43,572 nt of DNA. Source: a virus. The DNA is taken from IMG/VR virus record IMGVR_UViG_3300012189_000005, positions 1-43,572 of that record. One strand, 5' to 3'. The notes under the pieces are model-generated. The model did not search any database, was not told the origin of the DNA, and worked only from the letters and a program-made list of their open reading frames with translations. Position 1 is the stretch's first letter. Each line of letters begins with the position of its first letter. The position numbers and the translations under genes are program-made. Positions 5,587 to 12,443 of the stretch are shown piece by piece.

Positions 5587-5760
5587 TTATACATTGCGCC
5601 CGAGCATGTTTGGATCTGTTTCGGGTTCGGTGGCGTATTCTAAGGCTTCTTCTTCGGTGGTGAACCAGCTTGTAGCTGTCTCGTTGTCGTTCTCGTCCAG
5701 GATATGCACGCAGTATCTGTATGCGCCATTATCTGTGACGGTTTCAAGAGTGTGGTTCAT
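5587..5760 (-). CDS. hypothetical acidic protein (57 aa)
   Basis: Begins MNHTLETVTDNGAYRYCVHI, contains a beta-hairpin-like DENDNETATSWFTTEEEALE and ends MLGRNV. AAAGG lies nine bases upstream, and the ATG overlaps the stop of a 14-codon leader frame. The W-F-x-T-x-x-E-A-x-x-Y pattern resembles the 42104-42271 protein at the far end of the same arm. Function unknown. Confidence 0.65.
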   Translation of the reverse strand: MNHTLETVTDNGAYRYCVHILDENDNETATSWFTTEEEALEYATEPETDPNMLGRNV

Positions 5761-5801
5761 GATTTAGAGCCTTTCATGAGATTGATAATCTTGGTAGCCA
5801 T
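5757..5801 (-). CDS. possible 14-aa leader peptide
   Basis: MATKIINLMKGSKS, first frame downstream of promoter P3. Its TGA overlaps the ATG of the 57-residue gene. Could be a leader that couples translation; evidence is only the overlap. Confidence 0.35.
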   Translation of the reverse strand: MATKIINLMKGSKS

Positions 5802-5867
5802 TTGCTGTCCCCGGTTGATCGAAGCGTTTCGCTTGATGCGGTTGGTGTGTCGCAAGTGACTAATACC

Positions 5868-5897
5868 ATACTAACATGCATGGATAACGCGTGTCAA
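5868..5897 (-). promoter_or_regulatory. leftward promoter P3
   Basis: Read leftward: TTGACA (5897-5892), 18-bp spacer, TAGTAT (5873-5868). The spacer includes ATCCATGCATGT as in P1. CCATACTAA at 5866-5874 is repeated in inverse as TTAGTATGG at 5901-5909, framing the promoter with a 9-bp inverted repeat that may be an operator. Confidence 0.8.
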
Positions 5898-5916
5898 TAC
5901 TTAGTATGGAGTTTTC

Positions 5917-5945
5917 TTGACTTTCCGTGCGTTAACAGATAGAAT
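5917..5945 (+). promoter_or_regulatory. rightward promoter facing P3
   Basis: TTGACT (5917-5922), 17-bp spacer, TAGAAT (5940-5945). The start point would fall at or within a base of the ATG at 5953, so the transcript is probably leaderless. With P3 it forms the divergent centre of the genome. Confidence 0.7.
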
Positions 5946-5952
5946 ATAGAGT

Positions 5953-6159
5953 ATGAATACAGCTAGCACTGGTGCGCTTTCAGCTAAGTTTGTAAAGCGT
6001 GTAAACCTTACGAAGTATTCTCTCCAGCGCGTAGAGCATGAGGACGGCACCCCAGGTCAGGTATATGAAATGGTTATCCCCCTAGGCGAGAAGTACAACG
6101 CTAAGCTCTACGCTACGGCTGAAGCGGTAAAAGAATCAGGGTATTTTAGTGAACAATAA
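5953..6159 (+). CDS. hypothetical protein (68 aa), probably leaderless
   Basis: Small soluble protein; its middle (LQRVEHEDGTPGQVYEMVIP) looks like a beta-hairpin. The ATG lies 7 bases after a good -10 box, and no Shine-Dalgarno is present. First gene of the rightward arm, directly before the Acb2-like gene, so possibly an early counter-defence gene. No family recognised. Confidence 0.65.
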   Translation: MNTASTGALSAKFVKRVNLTKYSLQRVEHEDGTPGQVYEMVIPLGEKYNAKLYATAEAVKESGYFSEQ

Positions 6160-6172
6160 TCAAGGAGTTACT

Positions 6173-6439
6173 ATGGACAACGCAAACGAACAAACCAACA
6201 ACCCACCATTAAGCTTTGGCCAAAAGGCTGTGGGGCTTACATTTAATCCCTCTAATGGCACTGAAATTGGTGATCATGTGCAGACTATTAAGCAGCAATG
6301 TGCTGATGTTATCGATACTCTCAATAATTTACGCAATAACACCGAAGATGGTGAGCAAAAGCGTATGTACTCGGTTGCAATTACAGAATTACAGACAGCC
6401 CAAATGTGGGGCGTGAAAGCTGTTACATGGGCGAGCTAA
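6173..6439 (+). CDS. Acb2/Tad1-like hairpin protein, candidate anti-CBASS sponge
   Basis: 88 residues from the ATG at 6173, chosen because AAGGAG lies six bases upstream. The core SFGQKAVGLTFNPSNG, then an IKQQCADVIDTLNNLRN helix and the ending SVAITELQTAQMWGVKAVTW, match what I recall of the Acb2/Tad1 helical-hairpin family. Characterised members bind cyclic nucleotide signals and blind CBASS or Thoeris defence. Which signal this one binds, if any, is not visible. Its position at the head of the early rightward genes fits an anti-defence role. Confidence 0.6.
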   Translation: MDNANEQTNNPPLSFGQKAVGLTFNPSNGTEIGDHVQTIKQQCADVIDTLNNLRNNTEDGEQKRMYSVAITELQTAQMWGVKAVTWAS

Positions 6440-6553
6440 TTGAAGTATTGGGATACATTTGACAGTGTTAAGACTGTTGATCGTGCGCCAGAATGGGACG
6501 GCCACACCCCCACAGATGTGGTGCAACGTCTGCTTGATTGGAGAGTACAGTGA
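6440..6553 (+). CDS. small hypothetical protein (37 aa)
   Basis: TTG start directly after the stop of the Acb2-like gene; sequence KYWDTFDSVKTVDRAPEWDG continuing to RLLDWRVQ. Its TGA overlaps the GTG of the next gene. The composition looks protein-like (many Trp and Asp); function unknown. Confidence 0.45.
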   Translation: MKYWDTFDSVKTVDRAPEWDGHTPTDVVQRLLDWRVQ

Positions 6554-6870
6554 ACCAACCTGAACAGGCATTTTATACGCCACCTAAGTCAAAGACAGTG
6601 CTACCCACAAATGCAGAGATGGCTGCTTGGAATAAAGCTATAGACCGTCAATATATGGGTGTTGGGGGTTTCTGTGGCTATTGTGGTGAAGCTTGTAGGC
6701 CATTCTTTAGAAGTCTGCCCCAAGAGTTAAGAGACACGGCCTGTGAGTACAACGGTAGTCATCCAGATTGCGGCGATCACAATATGGTATTTAAAGAAAA
6801 GACGCCGGAAGTGTTTGGAGCATATGAGATATATGAATGTACTAAATGCAAGATTCAAGAGAGTTATTAG
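6550..6870 (+). CDS. cysteine-rich protein, probable zinc binder (106 aa)
   Basis: GTG start with GGAG seven bases upstream, overlapping the previous stop. Cys pairs occur as GGFCGYCGEAC (about 44-50) and YECTKCK at the C-terminus, with C and H residues between (ACEYNGSHPDCGDHN). This suggests one or two zinc ribbons. It could bind nucleic acid or protein; no family named. Confidence 0.6.
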   Translation: MNQPEQAFYTPPKSKTVLPTNAEMAAWNKAIDRQYMGVGGFCGYCGEACRPFFRSLPQELRDTACEYNGSHPDCGDHNMVFKEKTPEVFGAYEIYECTKCKIQESY

Positions 6871-6959
6871 TATGATTAACATTAGTTCTTCAGGTGCCGC
6901 GTAAAGTGTTAATACGAATACACACAGTGGATATGTAGTTATCAACTATACTGAGGAAT

Positions 6960-7424
6960 ATGAATTCCACTATAACAATTAGCAAGAGAAAACAAGGTAA
7001 GCAGCTTGTAAACGCGGAGAGAACTGTATTAATAAGTAAGTTGGTAGATGCACTTTGTAATGGTTATCAAAGTACAACAGCACTAGCTAATCTGTTAAAA
7101 GTAGATCGAAGTACAATAGATGCATACAGACCATTAGCTGATGAGTTAATTGGGAAGATGAAATTAGACAGGAATGTTATTAGGAATCTCCAGGTACAGA
7201 GGTTATTTCGTCTGGTAGAAGGCTTGATGGACGACCTTAAAACTGAAACTGATAAGAAGTACAAACTGATCATTCATGACAAGATAGCGAAGTACTGTAG
7301 TCTTTTGGCCTCTGTTACCGGCATTAACCAGGAGTTCACCCCAACAGATGAGAAAGGCACACGATTAGTCATTGTACGGGCTAAGGAGAGTACGCCGGTT
7401 GAGGGGGAGATTGTGCCTAGCTAA
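6960..7424 (+). CDS. HTH protein, candidate small terminase subunit
   Basis: 154 residues. An N-terminal helix-turn-helix (STTALANLLKVDRSTIDAY), a central helical region (LFRLVEGLMDDLKTETDKKY) and LLASVTGIN before a disordered tail. The domain order and size match phage small terminase subunits, which bind the packaging site and recruit TerL. However, it lies 8 kb from TerL, so a plain regulator remains possible. A TATACT sits seven bases before the ATG, with GAGGA between. Confidence 0.45.
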   Translation: MNSTITISKRKQGKQLVNAERTVLISKLVDALCNGYQSTTALANLLKVDRSTIDAYRPLADELIGKMKLDRNVIRNLQVQRLFRLVEGLMDDLKTETDKKYKLIIHDKIAKYCSLLASVTGINQEFTPTDEKGTRLVIVRAKESTPVEGEIVPS

Positions 7425-7545
7425 CAGGGGTAAGGCTAAACATGTCATTCCGTTAGGCCGTAATAAGCGGGTTGGCAAGTACTGTGGGCGCAAATGTAGG
7501 GATGCGGCGTACTATTACAGGCGCTCTGTGAGCAACGTACGATAG
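7411..7545 (+). CDS. small zinc-motif protein (44 aa)
   Basis: TTG start overlapping the end of the HTH gene, after GGGGGAG. Contains KYCGRKCRDAAYYYRR, the C-x3-C plus Arg helix seen in small zinc proteins that read YCSxxCRxxAxRxR. The 8026-8439 protein has the same motif. Likely DNA-binding; partners unknown. Confidence 0.5.
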   Translation: MCLANRGKAKHVIPLGRNKRVGKYCGRKCRDAAYYYRRSVSNVR

Positions 7546-7965
7546 TCTAGGATCGCTTGTAAGAGATTGAGTGGCGTTGGGGACCGCACTGAGCTAATGT
7601 GTACAGTCGCACATTACCCATTTTACGACAGCGTTAACAGGGGTGATAGCCATACACATCAGCATGGTACACATGGCACACCATATATAGCGTGTCAAAG
7701 GCCTTAACCCATGTGCCCCCACCTATCCATGCATGCTCATCTGTTATGTAGGTACACACAGCAGACGATTGGCGATGGCGATTGAAACGGTATAACCCCT
7801 TTGCGGTGGAGCGGTGCGTCAAAACCTTATCGGGTAGGGTTTCTTTCGGGTGCGCGTGGGTGTCACCACCAACATAAACCCCTCAGATTTTCGTTATCTA
7901 ACAGAGGTAATCGTCCATAATGAACAGCCTTCCCCTTAAAAATTCAGGAGCCTAGAATATACACT
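7546..7965. other. 420-bp stretch without a confident gene
   Basis: No rightward frame with a ribosome site is present. A leftward frame at 7634-7822 is listed separately as doubtful. Short inverted repeats occur (aatgtg/cacatt near 7592-7611, gccat/atggc near 7647-7675) but I cannot tie them to a function. It ends at the octamer-bearing promoter. Confidence 0.4.
7634..7822 (-). CDS. doubtful leftward protein (62 aa)
   Basis: TTG start with AAGG four bases upstream; sequence KGLYRFNRHRQSSAVCTYIT, then AWIGGGTWVKAFDTLYMVCH. The composition is plausible, but it lies against the direction of its neighbours and has no promoter I can see. Confidence 0.3.
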   Translation of the reverse strand: MTHRSTAKGLYRFNRHRQSSAVCTYITDEHAWIGGGTWVKAFDTLYMVCHVYHADVYGYHPC

Positions 7966-8246
7966 ACCGTATCTTGACATTGATCCGTATCACCTATATA
8001 ATCCGTATCATAAAGAAAGGAAATTATGACTGATACGGTAAAAAATGATACGGTCGATGATACGGTAAAGTGTCTAAATTGCGGAAAGAAATTAACAGAG
8101 AGATCCCAGAGAGCAAAATTCTGTTCTGATGCCTGCAAGTTGAAATTTAACCGTATCAAAAAGCAAGGATTTACCGTATCACCCACCTCTGTAGGGGATG
8201 CCGAAAACACGGGTTTATACGAATCCAATGATACGGTTGATACGGT
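7966..8246. repeat. ten copies of octamer GATACGGW
   Basis: The octamer GATACGGT (or complement ACCGTATC / TCCGTATC) starts at 7966, 7984, 8002, 8032, 8047, 8059, 8150, 8173, 8230 and 8239. The first three are spaced exactly 18 bp and overlie the promoter. The other seven lie inside the following coding sequence, in both orientations. Likely operators or iterons. Confidence 0.85.
7974..8002 (+). promoter_or_regulatory. rightward promoter with embedded octamers
   Basis: TTGACA (7974-7979), 17-bp spacer, TATAAT (7997-8002): a consensus sigma-70 type promoter. One octamer lies upstream of the -35 box, one in the spacer and one from the end of the -10 box over the start site, so a protein bound there would block it. 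Confidence 0.85.
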
Positions 8247-8439
8247 CACTGCTACAGACCAACTTTTCATTGACGATGCTGCGAAGCGCGGTTTGGTGAA
8301 TTGGTATAACTTTAGCAAGGAGCTTTACGAACGAAAGTGCATTTGGGATGAAAAGTTATTTAGTACACACTTGAAATTAAACAAATACTGTTCGCCGGAG
8401 TGCCGGAATAATAATTCTAAGCCATTAAAAGGAGAGTAA
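8026..8439 (+). CDS. zinc-motif protein encoded by an octamer-bearing gene
   Basis: 137 residues; AAAGGA six bases before the ATG. Residues 20-50 hold CLNCGKKLTERSQRAKFCSD then ACKLKFNR, a four-Cys zinc ribbon with a basic helix; a second YCSPECRNNN site lies near the C-terminus after an isolated Cys (RKCIWDEKLF). DTV repeats at both ends of the first half are the translation of the GATACGGT octamers. A DNA-binding autoregulator or origin-binding protein is the natural inference. I know of similar small zinc proteins with TV-rich repeats in mobile elements, but not a proven function. Confidence 0.65.
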   Translation: MTDTVKNDTVDDTVKCLNCGKKLTERSQRAKFCSDACKLKFNRIKKQGFTVSPTSVGDAENTGLYESNDTVDTVTATDQLFIDDAAKRGLVNWYNFSKELYERKCIWDEKLFSTHLKLNKYCSPECRNNNSKPLKGE

Positions 8440-8440
8440 G

Positions 8441-8497
8441 GTGTTAGAGTTCGATCGACCCTACAAGTCAGTGAAGTTTAAACTCTTTTACGAGTAA
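8441..8497 (+). CDS. micro-gene (18 aa)
   Basis: GTG start with AGGAG seven bases upstream; LEFDRPYKSVKFKLFYE. It links the zinc-protein gene to the metalloprotease gene, which has no strong ribosome site of its own, so it may couple translation. Confidence 0.4.
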   Translation: MLEFDRPYKSVKFKLFYE

Positions 8498-8499
8498 AT

Positions 8500-8886
8500 A
8501 TGACTGACAAAGAATACGCCGAACAGAAGAAACGCATTGAAACAGTCTTTAATGCCTGGTTCTATGAGCTACAATTGAATCTCTGGGATATAGATCAGCG
8601 TTTCCTGCGGGACGTAGACGAGGAAAACCCTACCTTTTTAGCGATTACGAACGCTTTATGGCCGTACCGGAGAGTCACCTTTAACTGGTATTTACCAAAC
8701 GTGAGTACGGTGTCTGATAGCCAGCTTGAACTTCATGTAGTACACGAAATGGTACATACGCTGCTTGACCCGCTTCATACACCAGAGACAGATGCAGCGA
8801 AACTTGAGTTTGCAACGCAGTGTGTGGCTCAGTCTCTTTTGTGGACACGCAAAAACAAAAAGGCTCCTCTCGCAAGGAAGCCTTAA
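8500..8886 (+). CDS. small zinc metallopeptidase-like protein
   Basis: 128 residues. The helix LELHVVHEMVHTLLDPL contains HExxH, the zinc and catalytic motif of gluzincin/SprT-type peptidases; a candidate third ligand is an acidic residue in the following PETDAAKLEFATQC helix. No signal peptide, so cytoplasmic. Phages carry such short HExxH proteins with unknown substrates. The ATG follows the micro-gene stop by two bases. Confidence 0.65.
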   Translation: MTDKEYAEQKKRIETVFNAWFYELQLNLWDIDQRFLRDVDEENPTFLAITNALWPYRRVTFNWYLPNVSTVSDSQLELHVVHEMVHTLLDPLHTPETDAAKLEFATQCVAQSLLWTRKNKKAPLARKP

Positions 8887-8905
8887 TGTGAGGAAACAAC
8901 AGCGC

Positions 8906-9115
8906 TTATACGGTTGGTTCTGCCGGAGTGACTACTGATTCGCTCCAACCATTCGCCTCAAGTGCTGCTTTTATCGCAGCCCATCCCGGATCTTCTGCCG
9001 GTTGTGGGGGCACTACACCTTTAACTGCTTCAACAGCAGCCGCAAGGACCGCCTCGTCACTGACGACTTGGGCAAGAGCATCTGTAAGGTCTTGTTCTAG
9101 TTTGTCCATATTCAT
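8906..9115 (-). CDS. hypothetical acidic protein (69 aa)
   Basis: AAAGGAG precedes the ATG at 9115. Ala/Val-rich helix (LAQVVSDEAVLAAAVEAVKG), a Pro-rich hinge and DPGWAAIKAALEANGWSE. Third gene of a leftward trio inside the rightward arm. Resembles tail-fibre-associated small proteins only in composition; no family named. Confidence 0.6.
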   Translation of the reverse strand: MNMDKLEQDLTDALAQVVSDEAVLAAAVEAVKGVVPPQPAEDPGWAAIKAALEANGWSESVVTPAEPTV

Positions 9116-9160
9116 ATTGACTCTCCTTTGATCCTAGGATCATCCTACGGATCTCTACGT

Positions 9161-9382
9161 TTACGTTACGAAATAATTATACAGTTGTTTGAAAGGTTTT
9201 ATAGCTGACTGTTCTTTGGCTTTGCGGGTAGCATTGGCTGTGTTGGCGGTAGTGATGCCGAGATGATCCTCCAGCGTGTTAGTAATAGTGACAAGTTGTG
9301 TTTGTATGGAACCTGGCAAACTCTTTGCGTAGTCTGATTTAATCTTTTGGATCAGTTGATAGACTATGTGAGCATTTTCCAT
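9161..9382 (-). CDS. hypothetical helical protein (73 aa), paralogue of the next gene
   Basis: Shares the pattern ME-x2-H-x2-YQ..., then LEDxLGIT, with the 9382-9687 protein. It starts on a TAATG overlap with that gene, so the pair is co-translated. Coiled-coil-like; likely arose by tandem duplication. Function unknown. Confidence 0.6.
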   Translation of the reverse strand: MENAHIVYQLIQKIKSDYAKSLPGSIQTQLVTITNTLEDHLGITTANTANATRKAKEQSAIKPFKQLYNYFVT

Positions 9383-9687
9383 TAGGAAGCACTTGTTCTA
9401 TTAGCCGCATCAGTAACCGCAGCTGCTATGTCGCCGGGAGATTTAGTAATAACTGAGGGAGCGCCGGTTTGGGCGGTAGGAGTTGGTTTGTCTTCGGCTG
9501 TTTTACGTTCCAGAGCCTCTTTCTGGGCCTTCGTGATACCTAGTTCGTCTTCTAGGGCGTGGATGGCCGTTTCTAAAGCCAGTTTGACTCTGGAGACGGC
9601 CTCTTCTTGCTCTTTGGTATGGATCTCAGTGTATAGGTGTTCTGTGGTTGTTTTTAGTGCTTGGTATGTAGCGTGCATTTGTTCCAT
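9382..9687 (-). CDS. hypothetical helical protein (101 aa)
   Basis: N-terminal helix MEQMHATYQALKTTTEHLY, a second helix ending LEDELGITKAQKEALE, and a low-complexity Thr/Pro/Ala tail. First gene of the leftward trio, diverging from the tail-fibre genes at 9808. Possibly a virion accessory or chaperone; nothing identifies it. Confidence 0.6.
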   Translation of the reverse strand: MEQMHATYQALKTTTEHLYTEIHTKEQEEAVSRVKLALETAIHALEDELGITKAQKEALERKTAEDKPTPTAQTGAPSVITKSPGDIAAAVTDAANRTSAS

Positions 9688-9700
9688 ATTTTTTCCTTAT

Positions 9701-9719
9701 TTAAGATCGCAGATCTAGT
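9701..9719. repeat. dispersed GATC palindrome, copy 3
   Basis: TTAAGATCGCAGATCTAGT in the divergent gap between 9687 and 9808. Matches copies at 2671, 4999 and 21302. A related GATC-rich stretch, gatcctaggatc, lies at 9130-9141. Confidence 0.6.
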
Positions 9720-9807
9720 TTATTTAAGATTCTGCTTTTATTATAGCCCACAGACTCCTATTATATGAGTAGAGACTTTTTGTAAGATAGTTTTTTAGGA
9801 GGATACA

Positions 9808-10839
9808 ATGGCGGTAACATCAGTAAACGGCGGAACAGGAAACGTAAGTGAGATTGAACTTGCCTCTCATAGGGTATTGAACGATGGTACAATAGCGCTC
9901 GCGATGTGCAATCCGGATGGGACATCCATTAACAGCGTTCTGAACTCAACAATTACTAGTACAAGCGCCAATGCCTTTACTGTAGGCCCCAACGGGGCAA
10001 CAAATCCGACATTTAATGTTGATGGATCGGTAACGAGTCAAGCGACCGGTGTTAATATTGCAGGGGCCGCCGCCGGAAACGGTGTCGTAGTGAGTGCCCT
10101 TAGTTCGGGATCGAACGAAAACCTGACTATTCGACCGAAAGGTACGGGACTTGTCGTTATTTCGAGCGGTACGGGTAACGCTGGTATGCAAGTCGGTTCG
10201 ACTTCTTCGCTAGCAACAGCAGTATTAACCGTAAAGAGCTCCAACGCGCAGGCATTTGCAGTGGGATTGAACGGAGCCACTAATCCAGCATTTAACGTAG
10301 ATGACTCGACTGCTTCGTCAGCAACAGGGCTGAATGTAAAGAGTGCTGCTGCTGCTGGTGGTGTGGCTGTATCGGTTATTTCTTCGGGGACGAACGAAAA
10401 TCTGACCGTTGATGCAAAGGGTAGTGGTACGGTTGTTGTCGGGGGAGCAAGTACTGGTCTCGTATCACTTGGACGGGGTAGCGTCAGTGCGACGCTTACT
10501 AGTTCTACCATTGCCTCACTTGGTACAACCCAGAACTCCACACCAACAGCCGCACAGCTTCTTGGTGGTGTTGTTACCCAAACTGGTGCTACTGGCGCCG
10601 GCACAGTAACATTACCAACTGGTACACAGCTTTCTACGGCAGTTCCTGGTGTTGCGGTTGGTGATACATTTGAGACAGTATTCGCTAACTTGGGTGGTGC
10701 ACAGACACTAACCATTACCGGAGCTACCGGCTCAACAGTTCTTGGTACTGCCGCAATTGGATCGGGTAAAAACGCTAGTTTGATATTTGTGAATACCGGC
10801 TCTAACACCTGGAACGTCTACGTAAGAGTGTCGGCTTAG
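9808..10839 (+). CDS. virion surface/tail fibre-type protein with internal duplication
   Basis: 343 residues, rich in Gly, Thr, Ser, Val and Asn, as in phage fibre and decoration proteins. Two copies of a module of about 70 residues follow each other: NAFTVGPNGATNPTFNVDGS...SSGSNENLTI and QAFAVGLNGATNPAFNVDDS...SSGTNENLTV. The C-terminus (about 250-343) is a beta-rich domain, GGAQTLTITGATGSTVLGTA. AGGAGG precedes the ATG. First gene of a three-gene receptor-binding set. Confidence 0.7.
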   Translation: MAVTSVNGGTGNVSEIELASHRVLNDGTIALAMCNPDGTSINSVLNSTITSTSANAFTVGPNGATNPTFNVDGSVTSQATGVNIAGAAAGNGVVVSALSSGSNENLTIRPKGTGLVVISSGTGNAGMQVGSTSSLATAVLTVKSSNAQAFAVGLNGATNPAFNVDDSTASSATGLNVKSAAAAGGVAVSVISSGTNENLTVDAKGSGTVVVGGASTGLVSLGRGSVSATLTSSTIASLGTTQNSTPTAAQLLGGVVTQTGATGAGTVTLPTGTQLSTAVPGVAVGDTFETVFANLGGAQTLTITGATGSTVLGTAAIGSGKNASLIFVNTGSNTWNVYVRVSA

Positions 10840-10848
10840 GTTCTTACT

Positions 10849-12438
10849 ATGGCTGGGCGAATCACTCCAGGCCCCAGTGCGAATGGGCTAAACGACAACT
10901 TTGCCGCTTCGTTTGTAACCGCTTCTGATGGCAAACCGGCATTAGCCGTGGTTAACACTGACGGTACCACTGTTTCTGGCGGTGGCGGTGGCGGCGGAAC
11001 GGTTGCGATTAGTCAGACAACGCCAGGAAGTACGAATAACGTATCGATAAGCGGTTCAAGTGGGGCAGGAACATCTGTCCTTATTAAAGATTCGACTGCC
11101 TTTGGCGATGGGGTTACGTCCGGCATATTGGCTGTGCATCCAGAATTATATAGAACTGGAACCGCTGATTACGCCCGGTGGCCTGGTGATGCAACAAGTG
11201 GTGCATTTGTCCAATTAAAGGGCGGAACGAATGGTCTGGCATTAGAATCTGGGGGAAATTTAGCTACTATTACTACGGATGTTGCCCCATTAGTCGTGTC
11301 TAATGCGGGTGGATATGTCAGACAAGATTCTACAGCAACTATAGCTAAAGAATCTGGCGGTAATCTTGCCACAATTGTTACTAATACGGGGCTCGGTTCC
11401 ACGGCGGCTAACCAAACAAATGGAAACCAACAGACAAAGATAACGAATGGTACTAATGTAGCAGATGTTTTAGCTAGCGATACAGGATTTAACGGAGCTG
11501 TTATAGCAAATGCCACCAAAACTATATCTTTTACGACCTCTATCGCAGGTGCGCAGACATTGTTAGCTAACACGGATGTACGAGGTTACGGTACTGTAGA
11601 GGTGGTCTATACTTCTGTAGGCACCGGGCTCGCTAATACTGGCCAATTCTCTGCAACAAGTGGTGGAACATATGTGTCGTCATCCAACTTCGCATCCGGT
11701 ACGGCTGGCTTTTCAGGGGCGCTTGGTACGACAGTTAGTGTTATTTACACTTCACCGATAAAAGGCAATTTTTTCCAAATAGCTATTTCAGCTTTAACCT
11801 CCGGCACTGTAAGCGGCACTGTGACTCTTCGCGCAAACCCACCGCAATCAAGTGGTGTTGCAGCTTCGCAGACAGGTACGTGGACAGTTGGCTCTAACTC
11901 GGCCACAGGTTCAGCTATTCCAGCGAATGCCTTTTTTATAGGGTTACAGAACGGATCAGGAAATTTAACTGGTTGGACAGTCAGTTCCGCACAAGGAGAT
12001 GGAGGGGCCTCCGGAAGTACAGCTGCAACATCCCAAGTTGTATATAACGGTTCTACCTATGACCGGATACGCACGCCAGTTATTGTTAAGACGGCAACCG
12101 CTACCGCGTCAGGTGATACTGCCGTATGGACTCCGACATCTGGCAAGAAGTTTCGGTTAATGCGTTTTATGATAACCCTAACTGCAAATGTTTCTCTTGC
12201 CGCCGGAGCGGTGGAAGAGGTTATTTTTAGGGATAGTACAACGGCTATGCCGGTTGGTTTCTCAGAATTTGTTCCGACTACCGCCGTTACAACGAATCAG
12301 GGAGGTTTTACATCCGGATGGGTCGATATCGGTAATGGTATACTTTCGGCGACCGCTAACAATGTACTTAACATAAATCTAGGTACAGCTTTAGCAACCG
12401 GTGAATGCCGGATTCTTGTATGCGGTACTGAGGAATAA
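10849..12438 (+). CDS. tail/virion beta-rich protein (529 aa)
   Basis: Starts like its neighbour (MAGRITPGPSANGLNDNFAA) and has a seven-Gly linker at about residue 45. Then come imperfect repeats (ALESGGNLATITT and AKESGGNLATIVT) and a C-terminal beta-sandwich-like domain from about 400 (TPTSGKKFRLMRFMITLTAN). Probably a tail fibre or baseplate-associated protein. No enzymatic motif seen. Confidence 0.65.
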   Translation: MAGRITPGPSANGLNDNFAASFVTASDGKPALAVVNTDGTTVSGGGGGGGTVAISQTTPGSTNNVSISGSSGAGTSVLIKDSTAFGDGVTSGILAVHPELYRTGTADYARWPGDATSGAFVQLKGGTNGLALESGGNLATITTDVAPLVVSNAGGYVRQDSTATIAKESGGNLATIVTNTGLGSTAANQTNGNQQTKITNGTNVADVLASDTGFNGAVIANATKTISFTTSIAGAQTLLANTDVRGYGTVEVVYTSVGTGLANTGQFSATSGGTYVSSSNFASGTAGFSGALGTTVSVIYTSPIKGNFFQIAISALTSGTVSGTVTLRANPPQSSGVAASQTGTWTVGSNSATGSAIPANAFFIGLQNGSGNLTGWTVSSAQGDGGASGSTAATSQVVYNGSTYDRIRTPVIVKTATATASGDTAVWTPTSGKKFRLMRFMITLTANVSLAAGAVEEVIFRDSTTAMPVGFSEFVPTTAVTTNQGGFTSGWVDIGNGILSATANNVLNINLGTALATGECRILVCGTEE

Positions 12439-12443
12439 TACCG

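Noticed and set aside
9720-9800. Promoters for the divergent fibre and leftward genes
   Set aside because: TATAAT-like strings occur, but none has an acceptable -35 partner at normal spacing.
10038-10808. Long leftward frame of 256 codons opposite the fibre gene
   Set aside because: Proline/valine-rich antisense of a beta-rich coding sequence; no ribosome site or context.
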